Assembly: GCA_947652605.1 (NCBI GenBank)
Contig: OX393578.1
Location: 2,790,001-2,854,000 of the forward strand
Length of the DNA stretch: 64,000 bases
DNA from: Elmis aenea
Lineage: Eukaryota > Arthropoda > Insecta > Coleoptera > Elmidae
Direction of reading: 5' to 3'
Shown: in pieces, positions 1 to 12,900 of the stretch
How positions within the stretch are numbered: position 1 is the first letter of the stretch
Layout of the letters: each line of letters opens with the position of its first letter
Translations under genes and position numbers: made by a program
Notes under the pieces: model-generated
What the model saw: only the letters and a program-made list of their open reading frames with translations
Told to the model about the DNA's origin: nothing
Database searches by the model: none

Positions 1-1998
1 TTTAGACATTTAAATAAATAGTCTACAGTTTATAATCGAGTAAAAATGCAATCAGCTATACGTTTACTTTAGAACTTGTAAAAAGACTTACTATTCACAA
101 AGACGATTCGCACACGATGATTGCAGTGAAGTACATGCATCGATGATGGAAAAAAAAAGGGTGCTCCAACTTGCGGACAATTTCGACTTGTGGCATCAGT
201 CTGGAACTCCGTGGTATGCTTGTATATTATCGTCATTGAACGGCTGATCTCTTAAAAATGTATTGTGGCATTAGGTACACTTCAACAAAATATTAAACAT
301 GCAATTTATTTACTTATTAAAATGTTTGGAATATAAATATCACGCAACTTATAAAAGGTGGTTTTGAATAACCACAATTTAATTCAAATAGCAAACACTC
401 GTACCACTATTTTAATGTATATAATTAATAATTTTGTAATAATCCAATATTTACATTTACACAAATAAAAACAACTAAGCATGCTATTTAGCCAAAAGTG
501 TGCATATCAAAACTGGATTCTATTTACAAATATATCAATTACAAAACTATCACTTACTTTCAATCATTATCACTGGCAGAATAGTAGATTTTTGATGACT
601 GATTTCGTTTATCACTCATTATCGCAACAAGAAGACTTGGTCGATGATGCTGGCAACGTCAAAAAGGTACACCTACAAACAGAACATTCGAATTTCAGTT
701 TTAACGGACATAATTGATCATGCAAGAAAAAGCTGTGAAAACTAATGAACGATAAGTATCCAACTGTCGATGAAGATATTGTATGCTAATGTACAACATA
801 TTATAAACAAAGGTTCCCTACCTCAAGTATCATAAAGTTGAACTTGTTCCCTCACATCGATTCACAACCAAATATGCCACCCTAATGAACCTGAAAAATG
901 TTAAATTCATCAATAATCCAAACTTTTACTTTAACAATAATATAATATACAAGTAATTGTAATTACTTTCTACAGTTCTAAACTCCTAAAGCTTCTGAGT
1001 TTACGACAACTTAGTCCAGCTAGTAGCCTGCGAGTTGTTATTTTCATACCATCATTTTACAGCAAATAATACAACATATAATCATACACACACTTAAAAA
1101 TGTAATACAGGAAAGTTATTAGTAATTGACAAAGTGTTGCAATGTTTAATTGTGCACAGAACAGTCATTTAGCCACAAATCGTCATACAGCCAGTAACAT
1201 TCAGCAACCATTTTTACTTGATAATACATATTATACTAGACAATTACCTCAAGATTGTACTGAATACACCTTATTTTATTGACATTTCTCAAAATGCATA
1301 CATTTACTTGCGTGAACATGATTTAACCAACAAAATTACACTGGTTTACTTTAAACTAACAAAATGGCTACCCATCCGTAGCTAAAGTGAACCAAAAGTA
1401 GTTCATAAAGCTATGAGTACATTTGACCGACCGACTCGTGTGTCTATTGTATCGCATGATTGTATCCCGGTAACTTAAGAAAGTGTTTAATTTGCAGCTA
1501 CCGGGTGCGTAAAACTTTTTTTTTAAATTTTTAATAAGAATTTAAAAAATACACTTGCGAATGCGGTCACCTGTCTGAAAATTAACTAAAACTTAACCAC
1601 TTATATAAATAATGTGTTTAGGAACCAATTTCATTAGCTTTTAAAAAATTTTTTTTTGCATCTTTTCACACATGTATTTTGTGTTTATTTGTGATTGCTC
1701 AATAAATATTGATAATATCATAATGTAATGTAATGAAATCAGTTATCAAATCATTAAACAATTAAATATTTCTCTCTACAAAAAATTACTTTTTATTTTT
1801 TTAATAAATGAACAGGAAAAGATTTCAAGTATCTAATAAAATAAATGTGTAGATTTTCTATGACCAGAAAATATTTACATCTTACCGATTAATGTTCCAT
1901 TACCCGATGTTCCAATTTGCTTCCTGTCGTTTTCAAAGCTAATAAATATCGACTCAAACCAATCTGTTAAGATATTGTTTAAACTTTTAACGCATGTA
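1..1998. other. AT-rich non-coding flank
   Basis: I see no conserved protein, RNA gene or clear repeat in this stretch. The only open frames are short, carry no recognisable motif and lie in AT-rich sequence. It lies downstream of the minus-strand PKC gene and could belong to a long 3' UTR or to intergenic DNA. The sequence alone does not decide between these. Confidence 0.4.
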
Positions 1999-2601
1999 CA
2001 GGATGGTGTCCAAATTCGATGGGATTACATGGGTATCTCGCTTAATATTCAAGATAGAGAAACGGTTAAATTAACAAAAACGTGTAGTTTTTTAAGACAA
2101 ACTCAGAACCGTCTTCAGAAATATTTTATCATTTTCGGTTTTTGAGTTATTAGCGCCTACTTGTAGTTTTTATGTTTATCTTTATTAAAAAAATTTAAAA
2201 ACCTTGCGTATTATTAAAAATAAATACATCAACCCTCATATATTTGGAATGAGAAAAGATAAGGAAATAGGCCAACTATAGCTTCCATTAAAAAAAAAAG
2301 TAAAATTGTGTCACAACTTTTTAACAGTGAGCATAAACAAAGTACTATCAAATTCTACATAAAATTATCTAAAAATAATCTTCATACATTTTTTCGATAT
2401 TCACAGTAATAACGGAGATACGACACATTATAATTTGATTTTTAAAAAACAGTTTTTCGCTAATAACTCAAAAACCAGAAATGATGAATATTTTTCAAAA
2501 CAGTTCTGGGTTTGTCCTAAAAGACTGCGTATATTTGGTAATTCAACCTTTTCTCTATCTTGAATATTAAGCGAGATACCCATCGAATTTGGGCCACCCT
2601 G
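1999..2601. mobile_element. Palindromic MITE (603 bp), TA target duplication
   Basis: The two ends are inverted copies of each other. The left end opens CAGGATGGTGTCC, the right end closes with the inverse GGCCACCCTG, and TA flanks both sides (1997-1998 and 2602-2603). Homology continues inward for well over 100 bp per arm, including the block ATCTCGCTTAATATTCAAGA seen at about 2036 and, inverted, at about 2556. There is no coding capacity. TA duplication and CAGG ends are typical of Tc1/mariner-mobilised non-autonomous elements. The arms differ at many positions, so the insertion is not recent. Confidence 0.8.
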
Positions 2602-4576
2602 TACATGGTACACGTCATATTACCACAGGAAATTGTTCCACTCGGCATTAACGAATCATATTAAAAATAAAAACGCTTATCGATGAATGTATAGACAACA
2701 CACTCACACATACACACGATACATTAAATAATGTTATATTTGTATTTTAGTACATCATCAGAGAAATAGGTACACCACTTTACAACACATGATACAATAG
2801 CTAGTATAAATACCATGTAAACAATAACAATGCGAAAGTGTGATAAAGAAAGGCAGGAGATAGGTACAGTTTCGAACAATACTGTATCGAGCATTCCAAC
2901 ATAAAATTAGAGTTGCTGCGTGCATAGCATATCATACAACGATATTTAAATTATAGATACACTTTAACTTCGTCTTTTAAAAACATAATACGTATATAAA
3001 GTGACAACAACATTCGATTTACTATGTAAATCGGAAACACGTTAATTTAATGTGGTAGTAATGAGACCTGTGTACAAAAAAAATTAATACTCGAAAATAT
3101 TCTTTCAAGCTAGATTGACTAGATTTGCTTGTACAACGTTGAAACAATTGCAAAATTAAATTAAAATGTTTTCCGATAAGTTTTCGAATGAACCCAAAAA
3201 AATGTTTTAAAAATTGCCTGTATGCATCTTATCCAACCAATTATATGATGTATACAATCAATTTTTTTCCGTTTACATGAACGTTTTACAAAGACTTAAT
3301 TGAGTGGCAACAGGTAAGAAAAAATACCAACTTAACTATAATCAGGAAAAAAAAATTACCAACAAATACATGAAATGATATTTTAAAAAGACTTTCATAG
3401 TTTGTGAATAATTTAACATACGTGTAAAAGGAATTATGATAAAACTTATTCACATCCCTAATTAAATTCAATAATTAAAATAAAATAGATCATGGTTGAG
3501 ATTTGAGATGAGATACAAGATAATTTAATAATTTGCATTTTTAAAACGTGGCTTAGACCTCGGTGAATTCGAATAAAATAATTTTGTTTCGAACGTAGTC
3601 GCGGAGTTTTGTTTAAAAATCAAAAGAAATCAGTGCACGTATTTGTCGTAAACGTAACCCTTAAAACAGGCAGAAACGAACTTAACCATAGTAAGTACAC
3701 GACCAAAGTTTATACAAAATTAACAATCGTAAAGTTTACACATACACATTTTGAACACATACAAGGAAAGTCGATACAGTATCGTGTTGAAAGTGCGCTA
3801 GAGGAAATTCACTAGGATCAGCCCAGGATAAATTTGTTTATTCTCCTACTTTCTAAGCTTCACATAAATATCTAAAACATATTTATTTAATATTTACTTT
3901 TTAACAATATATACATTTCTTTGAAATGTACTTCTGTACTTCTAATTTTATGCATGTCATGGCAAAAACACCGACAACATATATATTATGTCAAGAACCC
4001 TATATAAGCAGCACTTGCCAACACTCAGATTTAAACAGGGTTTCGGTGTTAAGAGATATTCGGACGTAGTACTGTACCCCTATGCACGAACGGCGCACCG
4101 TCAAAACCGCAACGACACGATCAAGCGCGGCCGCGAGGCCACGTCCCGATCGTGCCCGTGCGATCTCGGAAGCGTGCCCTAAATGTATCTGAGGCTTCGA
4201 CATGTACATTCACTACTCACATTATCCAAATTAAATAAATGTAAATCTAAGACATTTTTAAATGCCTAATCTCACTCACAACACTTTCTCCAAAAATACT
4301 GAAATCTTTGGTAATGGCAATAATAAATTACTTAAGCTCTTACCGTAGTGCAGTTAATAGATACATCGACATCAACATAAAAAGTATCGACAACAATTTT
4401 ACTAAATGACGTCATTACCCTATGCGCTGTTAGTTAAGTCCTTACTGTATGAGGTTAAAACGGAAGCTAAGACCAGGGCCGGCCTAAGACCCAATGGAAC
4501 GGGGCGAGCCGTTTTCGTAGAATAAAAACGAATCGCAAGTTTTAAATCTTTTTAGACTAGAAGTGACACTATAGGG
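2602..4576. other. Non-coding, one short GC-rich patch
   Basis: Mostly AT-rich with no conserved gene. The exception is a compact GC-rich patch at about 4060-4200 containing NotI-like GCGGCCGC. It is open in more than one frame on both strands, but I recognise no protein in any frame. It could be a conserved 3' UTR segment, a regulatory element or part of an unrecognised exon. Confidence 0.3.
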
Positions 4577-4791
4577 CAGTGTTTCTCAAAGTGTGGTCCG
4601 CGGACTCCTGGGGGTCCCCGTATCCTTCTGAAGGGGCCCCCAAAGTCTTTTTAATGTTCGAAAATCATCTAAACTTATTTGCCAGACGAAATTAAAAAAA
4701 AAAGTATCGTCAATAAAACAATCCATTGGGGTCCTCTGCAAGCTTTTAATTTTAAAAGGTGTCCTCAGAGTAAAAAGTTTGAGAAACACTG
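4577..4791. mobile_element. hAT-type MITE (215 bp)
   Basis: The ends are CAGTGTTTCTCAAA and its inverse TTTGAGAAACACTG. The left sub-terminal part has the run GTGGTCCGCGGACTCCTGG common to insect hAT miniature elements. The eight bases on each side, CTATAGGG (4569-4576) and CTTTAGCG (4792-4799), agree at six of eight positions, as expected for an old 8-bp target duplication. There is no reading frame of note. It is assigned to hAT from its ends and duplication length, not from a transposase. Confidence 0.7.
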
Positions 4792-5166
4792 CTTTAGCGG
4801 ATATTTTCATTAGTTCCATAATCGTGTTTGATCAAAAATTATCCCCTCCTATGTTTTATTATACTTCTGTACAAGTCACAAAGCATTCGTTGCAAAAACT
4901 ACCACGATTTTAAACACCAAAAGAAATTTAATTCCACTAAAGCATTATTGTAGCTACATTAAGACTTGTATTTACATAAAAAAAAATTCCTGGTAATGAA
5001 ATGGCACTAGTGCCCTGGAACTTGTACACGAGTATATTATAATAAAAAAGGAATCAACATAGAAAAGTAATTTTTGTCTGAACATCTACTTAAATTAACC
5101 AACCAACCAACCCCACAGTTAGCGGTAATTGTTTTAAAAAAACTGTTAATATAACTTAACAAAATA

Positions 5167-6019
5167 CAGGGTGTCCCACAAGGCAAACCTTTGCTAATTT
5201 TTGTATAAATCGAATGTTAGGACCTAAATAAAACGTTTTTACCAATTGCAATTTTTTTCATGTGTCCCTTCATATACAGGGTGTCCCAAATATAGTGAAC
5301 AGTATGGGAATCTCGTAAACGGTATGAGATACAGAATTGGTTGAATGGGTCAAAATGATCTGATTTAAAAGCAACTCTTTTATGAAAAAGAAACTCGAAA
5401 AAAATCAAAAGTTTTTGCGCTATTGATAAAAAACAAAACACTTCAGGTTATTTATTTTTCTTATAACTAGCTTATTGGAAAACACACTCAAAATATTATT
5501 CGACATTGTTTGGACACTTTTTTTGGGTAGATTTGAAATGTGTCAATAATTTGTTACCTATCTTCATTTGTTTTTGTTATTTTAACATCAACATTCTTAA
5601 TTTAAATACGGCTGGTGTTAAAATTACAAAAACAAGTGAAGATTGGTAAAAATTGTTGATAAATTTCAAATCTACGCAAAAAAGTGCCTGAACAATGTCG
5701 AATAATATTTTGAGTGTGATTTCAAATAAGCAAGTTATAAGCAAAAATTAAAAACCTGATGTTTTTTGTTTTTTTATTAATAGCGAAAAAACTATTAATT
5801 TTTTCCATAGAACAGTTGATCTTAAATCATAGATCATTTTGACACATTTAACCAAATTTGTATCTCTTACCGTTTACGAGATCACCACGCTGTTCACTAT
5901 ATTTAGGATACCCTGTATACGAAGGGGCACATAAAGAAATTGGTAAAAACGTTTTATTTAGGTCTTAAATATTTGATTTATGCAAAAATTAGCGAAGGCA
6001 TACCTTGTGGGACACCCTG
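5167..6019. mobile_element. Large fold-back element (853 bp), TA target duplication
   Basis: Nearly the whole interval is one imperfect palindrome centred near 5597. Outer ends CAGGGTGTCCCACAAGG and the inverse are flanked by TA. A second pair of internal ends, CAGGGTGTCCCAAATATAG at about 5278 and its inverse near 5910, shows either one element inserted inside another or a composite built from two inverted-repeat units. There is no transposase. The spacer around the centre contains a smaller inverted repeat (AACATCAAC/GGTGTTAAAA region). It lies downstream of the PKC stop codon. Confidence 0.8.
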
Positions 6020-6955
6020 TACTTCTCAGTAAGAACTTTCTAGCAACAATAATTGAATATATGCAAAATTTAATAACACATTTAAAGACTTGCGTCGGTC
6101 TTAATATTTTGTAACTAACACGAAAGTTCTCTTACAATAAAAAAGATACGGGGCTGGGAAGTTCTTACTGGAATACTGTGCACGACTTATAGGTTTTTGA
6201 AGCTCTGGTTCCCAACACATTTTAAATAACTAAAATGCATTAAAAAAACCCAAAAACAAAAAAGAATCAAGCACCGAAAACACGAGAAAAGTGTTACTCA
6301 AGCGGCCACGGTTTTCCCAAGGCCTACCCTGGCAAAAATACAAGTTGCAACGGCTCTTATTGCCTCATTAATTAACAGCGGCCCCCCCATACGCGAAATT
6401 TGTTTGTCGAAGGCCATTATCGATTGCAAACATCCCGTAACGATTTCCTATTTGACCACATACAAAAACAAAAAAAGTATTTAGCTCTATTTATAGCATA
6501 GGCCATGAGTGACTAGAGTACGTGGAGAGCTATAAATAAAAATGTACAAAACTTAAAAAAATAAAACCGCGTCGTAAAAGGCAAAAATCGGGAGATTCGA
6601 CTGGATTTTCCAAACGCCAGTCGCTTTCAAAACTGAAAAAATTTCGATCGACACAAACGGAACACCGAAACGAAGCACCAATTTTGCATCTGCTCTTACG
6701 TGATAACAAATTTGTTCAGTAATAAATAAATCGACGTATTTTAAGAAAGACGAAACTTGATTGATCTGTCCTTACAACAAAAGATCAATTTTTTTTTCCC
6801 CTATAGTAATACGCAGTACCTATACGTTCAACTAAAGATTATAGTAAACTGCTATTCAGTCTAGCACTGAATTTACAATGGAACGGAAATATAATAAAAG
6901 ATTCGGTTTTACCTTCAAATAAATAGAACGACCGTTAGGGTCGTGAAATGCAGTC
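6020..6955 (-). other. Probable 3' UTR or downstream flank of the PKC gene
   Basis: This follows the PKC stop codon on the minus strand. It has no coding frame that I recognise. A more GC-rich stretch at about 6300-6440 stands out from the AT-rich surroundings and is the sort of patch that can be conserved in a 3' UTR. Assignment to the PKC transcript is inferred from position only. Confidence 0.3.
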
Positions 6956-9900
6956 CTAATCGACTGTGAAGCGGGATGGGTTGAAATCCCGATTGACGAA
7001 CGAGAAGTCCTTGAACTCTTCCTGGTTGATGGTGCGTACCACCTCCATGTTGATCGGAGTTAAGACCGGGTCTTCCTTTGTAAATTCTGCATCGAAGTTG
7101 AGGACGTCCTTCTTATTTTTCTGAAATTTTTGGAAAATGTCAGTCAAAAGAATTTTCTTAGACAGTTTAAGACTAGGGTTGCCAGAATATCTCTTTTAAA
7201 GAGAACATGTCCTCTTTTTTTGTCTCAATCTTTTTGTTCACTCTCTTTTTTTATTTTGATAATAATTCTTGTCCTCTGTTTTTCTTAGTTACTTTTGTAC
7301 AGATTTTTTAAAAAATTATAGAACAGGCCAAAGCAATAAATTCCACTCAATGATTTTTTAAAAATTTTAGTGCCAAAGCCCTTGATTGAAGTTTAACTTT
7401 TTATGTTTAAAACCAATTTCTTTAATAATTAGGTTTAACAGCATTAACTGTTAAAAAAAAATTGATCCTCGAATAATAAATTATTTATTTCAGAATAAAC
7501 AATTATTCGAGGGATATACTAGCTAATACATTTTTTTCTTATAAATGTTCTGCTTTGTTTGATAGACTAATATATGTTTCCATAAAAACTTAATTTTTTT
7601 ACAAATTGTATTTTTATTTACTATGTAGCAAAAATAAGTTATACATACTAACTATATTTATCGATAACAGCCGTCTACTTAAATACAAAACGCAACCCAC
7701 TTAGCAGGTTGCGCCTATATGGTTATGTAATGTGCTTAACAAAACGCCTACTTTCGGCATTTTCAGGCAACCTGCGTAGAAATGACGTTAAATTAATTGC
7801 ATACCATGTAGGCGTAATGTACAGTATGCAACCCACTAAGCGTTGCGCCTATTGATAGGCAACCACGACACAAAACGCCTACATAGACATGCAACAGATT
7901 TGACATAACAGTTACGCAGGCTACCTAAAAATGACGAAAGTAGGCGTTTTGTTCAGCACATTGCATACCTACATAGGCGCAACGTGTTAAGTGGGTTGCG
8001 TTCTGTAATTATGAATTACAATTAAAACTGAACAATATTGTTCTTATGACAAACAAAATTAATTTCTGCCGTATACAGTACCAAGATAATCGTAAACTTC
8101 AATAAAAATTAAAATAAATTGGGTTAAGATTAAGTTATTAAAGATTTGATTTTGGACCAGAACTGTCAAAGCACATTTATTAGTAAAAATCCAATAACAA
8201 TTAAACGATGGAATATTTATGTCTCAAATATGGATTTATAAAGTATACTGCACTAACTCAATCGAAAAAGGAAATAAAAATCAAACCATATCTGGTAACG
8301 ATTAAATTATTAAAAATGTTGTTTTAGACCAGAACTGTCAAAACATAATTTATTAGTAAAAATGCAATAAAAATTAAACGATGGAATATTCATGTCTCAA
8401 ATATGAATTTATAAAGTATACTGCACTAACTCAATTAAAAAAAGAAATAAAGATTAAAATATGTCTAGCAACGATTAAGTTATTAAAATTTTTATTTTGG
8501 ATCAGAGCTGTCGAAACACATGTATGTATCTAAAACTCCAATAACAATTAAATTATACAGTCTTTATGTGTCTAATATGAATTTATGAAGTATATTGTAT
8601 CAAGTTAATCTGTACCTTGCCTAAAATTTAAAATGTTGATGGTTACAAATAAGTTGTAAAGAAATATGAATTTCTAAAGTATACTGTACTAAGTCAATCG
8701 AGAACTTGAATAAAATTTAAAATATTTAAGATAAAGAATAATTTATTAAGGAATTTGTTTTAGAACATTAAATATTTCAGTAGAGTAATTCTTCACAAAA
8801 AATTAAGCATAAAAAAGTTTTAGAGAAAATTAGCTAAAAGTTATTTATTGGTAAAAAAAAAATAAAGTCGACTACCAAAAAGCGATTCCCGCATCACAGC
8901 AAATCTTAAAATGGCTTATTGACGACAGCCAGGTTTCAAGACATTTTTGTTTCGTCGACGGTCGTAAAGGGTTAATGGTACCACCAAATTGTCATACAGG
9001 GTGGGGCAACATAACCCCCCGATTTTGTAACGCAATAAATAAAAAAGTATTAGAGATATTTGTTTATTTTTTTAAATTATGTGTAGGAAATATCTTAAAG
9101 TTTTTTTTCACATAGTTTTGAACATCATATCGGCCAAGTGACGCCCTCCATTATCGATGCACTGAACGAACCGATTTCGCGTGTTTCGCATCACCCTCTC
9201 CAACATGTCGACCGGTATGTTCGCCACTTCCTCGCGGATGTTGTCCTTAAGGTCATCAAGAGTCCGTGGACGGTTATTGAAGACCCGGGACTTGAGGTAA
9301 CCCCACAAAAAGAAGTCGCACGGGGTTAAATCAGGCGATCGTGGTGGCCACTCCAAATCGCCTCTGAGAGAGATGAGGCGTCCAGGGAAGTGCTCCCTCA
9401 ACAAAGCCATCGAACTCCTCGCAGTGTGAGCCGTTGCTCCGTCCTGCTGGAACCATACGTCCCTTAAGTCCATTTCATCAAGTCGGGGGACAAAAAACTC
9501 CTCAAGCATATTGACGTAACGGTCTGAATTTACCGTGACCACCCGCTCATCTTCTTCAAAAAACCAAGGTCCGATAATCCCAACTGAAGAAATTGCGCAC
9601 CAAACTGTGACCTTTGGCGAGTGCAAAGGCCTCTGATGGAGTTGTCGGGGGTTCGTCTCGGCCCAGTAACGCATGTTTTGCTTATTGACACACCCGCTTA
9701 AGTGAAAATGCGCTTCGTCACTGAAAAACACAATTGCGTCGTCAGGGACGCTTTCGAGGAACGCTTCACATCCATTTCTTCGCGAATTGAAGTCGCGTTC
9801 CGAAAGTTCCTGCCCAATGACCAACTTGTACGGATGAAAATGCAGGTCATCGTGAAGGATTCGCCTCACAGAACGTGAAGACAGTCCAAGGGCCGCTGCA

Positions 9901-12900
9901 TGCTTGCGAGCAGAACGCTGCGGTGATTGGGCAATTGATTGTCTCACTGCCTCGATGTTTTCAGGAGATCTGATGGGGCGGGCGCCTACAGGTCTTTTTT
10001 TCACTACACTACCGGTTTCACGAAAACATTTGACCCAATCAGCAATGGATTTATGGTTCGGAACAGGGGCCAAGGGCGCGAGATTAAACCGATTTCGGAA
10101 CTGACGCTGGGCTGTGATGACTGAGTTGCCATTGGATAAATAGGCCTCTACGGCGAACGCTCGTTGCTCTTTACTCCACCGCATGTTCACGACTGGCCTT
10201 GGTGGTAACAAAACTTTAAAACCTTATCTGTCAATTGAGACCACGCCCACCCATCCCCATTATCATTGAGCGGAATGGCGCTCATTTCAAATCGGGGGGT
10301 TATGTTGCCCCACCCTGTATTACATTAAACGCGAATGAATCTTACGAACAATTATGTTTTTAAATTGCTGTTAAAACTATTCTAGTTACTTACAATCTTT
10401 GGTTTGAATGGCGGACGCACACGTCTCAGCTCCAGGGCCCCCCAGTCCATATCCCGGAAGAATGGATGAGTACGGATAGCTGTCTCACAGCCGTGGGCGA
10501 CTACGCAGCCTAATCGTTTACTAGGATTCTTCGTCATAAATCCCTTGAGAATGCTAACAGCGTCTTTACTCAGCCACACTGGATACAGTACGTCGTCGTG
10601 CAGAATGGATTCGAATAGATCATCTTCGTTGTCGGCTTCAAAAGGCGGCTGTCCTGCCATCATCTCGTACATCAACACACCTAGGGCCCACCAGTCGACG
10701 CTCGCGCCGTACTCCAACTCCTGCAGTATCTCCGGCGCGATATAATCGGGCGTTCCGCAAAACGTAGTCGTTGTGATGCCGTCCAAGATTCCCTCTTTGC
10801 ACATACCGAAGTCGGCCAGTTTGCAGTGGCCCTCGGCGTCCAACAATATATTATCTAATTTGAGATCTCGATAGATGACTCCGTGCTTGTGCAGGAACTG
10901 CAGCGCGAGCGTGACCTCGGCCGCGTAGAAACGAGCGCGGGGCTCGTCGAACTTTCGTGCCCGTTGTATTTGAAACATGAGATCGCCTCCGTTGACGTAT
11001 TCCATCACGAAAAACAGTCGATCTTTCGTTTGAAAACAAGAATGGAGAGCGGTGAGGAAGGGATGTTTGGCGGCCAACGCCAGGATTCGTTTCTCAGTCA
11101 TTGTGCAATCTACGTCGTCGTCTTGGATTATGACGTCCTTCTTCAGTATTTTGACGGCGTAGACTTCTTCCGAGTCTTTCTTTTCGGCTAGCATGACCTT
11201 TCCAAAACTGCCTTTGCCTAACACCTTAATGAAATGAAATTCGTCCAATCCGATTTTGCAGTGGCTTCCTGATGCCCTATCATCTGTGAAACAAATGCAA
11301 TTATTGGATCATTTTCATAAAAACTTAAATAACTCAAAAACTATTAATTTTAGACGGATAAAACCCTATACATTTTGAAAGACAATTTAATTCTGCATCT
11401 AAAAAGTGTAAAATATACAGGGTGTTCTATTTAAGGAAACAAATTGACGTATCGGTACGCAAAAACAAAACACTGTGTATAGTTGAAAATAATTTTAGTT
11501 TATGTAGTAAATTACCACAAACAACTTTTATTCGAAACTTTTTTTTTGTAAAATTGCCGCAAGACGAGATATTGATCCGTTACGTTACTTTTTGTACACT
11601 CTGCATATAAAGCCGTTTAATAGATAAATGATTATCGAAGTGTAGAACTATAATGTTAATTTTTAACGGCAACAGTTTAAGACATTCCAAAATTGTAGAT
11701 GGTGGGGCCCCAGTTCACGCTAATACAAAGCTATAGGAACTGTTCAAAATGAATTTTAATTATCGGAGTATTAGGCCCGTATGCACAAGGCAACACTTGG
11801 TTTTAACAGAGATGTTCGCTCCTACAGTTAGGCAAAATACGAGCACAGCTGCCGCTGATAATGCCTAGTTTTAGCGATTAACGTGTACGTCAAAACCAAA
11901 CTTGCTTTGAGCAATCGAGCCTATGAAGATTTATAATTAAAGCGCAATTAACGTACCTCCGTCTCCCGATGCATCGTTCTGCATTTTTTCTTCCATGAGT
12001 TTCGTTAATTTTTCTTCCGTCAGGTCAGAATCGTCCGAACATCCGGCACCATCGTTGCCTCCAGGTCCGGCCACATATTTGCTACGACGAGGTGTCTGCT
12101 TGTCCGGCGATACACCTACACGGAAAACAATTAAGGATTAACACGTGACGATCGCCTCGCGTGACCACGGGCCAACTCACCAATAGCGGTAAGTATTTCC
12201 GCCATCTGTTTCGTATTGATGCCGCAATTGTTCGCGACATTCTTCTGACAACGCTTGTGCACGTTCAGATTGCACACCTCGCACTGCAGGCCCTGCTTTA
12301 TCAGTCCGTACAACAATGAACCGCAATGATCGCAGAACGTAAAACGCTTGTAATTGTGCACCACGAAACGATGCGGTATGTTCACGTTAAACCTCGTACT
12401 CTGAGAACTCGACTGAAAAAGTAATATAAATTAATTACCGGTACTTATCACTTAACACACCACATTAAAAAAATGTTGATAACATAATCAATCCTTCCGC
12501 ACGATAAAAAAAACCCACAGCTGTGATTTCCCATTGACCACAAACATTTTAATAGAAAGCAATTTTAAACGTTAATTTTTAAAGTTTCACAAACTAAAAT
12601 TACTTACTTCATCTTTCATACCCGGGCACTTGGTGACAACCAGTAGATGGCAACGCTTGTGGACGACACATGTACATACTGCCAACAAGACAAATCATTG
12701 TGAAACTTACAATAATCATTATTTAAACAATTGAATTTCGTTAACGTTAAAAAAGTATTTAAAAAAAAACTACGTTAACAAAATTCTCTGCATTAATTTT
12801 TTTATAAACTCCTTCAAGTTTGTGCTATTTACAAGCGTATAAAATATATACATTTATACAACAGCAGACAAAAATACGATCATGCAAATAAATGGTATTT

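Noticed and set aside
3988..4209. Small protein on either strand at the 4.1-kb GC-rich patch
   Set aside because: Open frames on both strands follow from base composition. No motif, splice signal or family resemblance supports coding.
9138..9329. Plus-strand frames within the mariner transposase
   Set aside because: They are antisense shadows of the transposase frame and encode nothing recognisable.
9108..10211. Longer transposase starting at 10211
   Set aside because: The frame is open that far, but the first codon there is TTG. The first ATG is at 10184 and fits the family's usual N-terminus.
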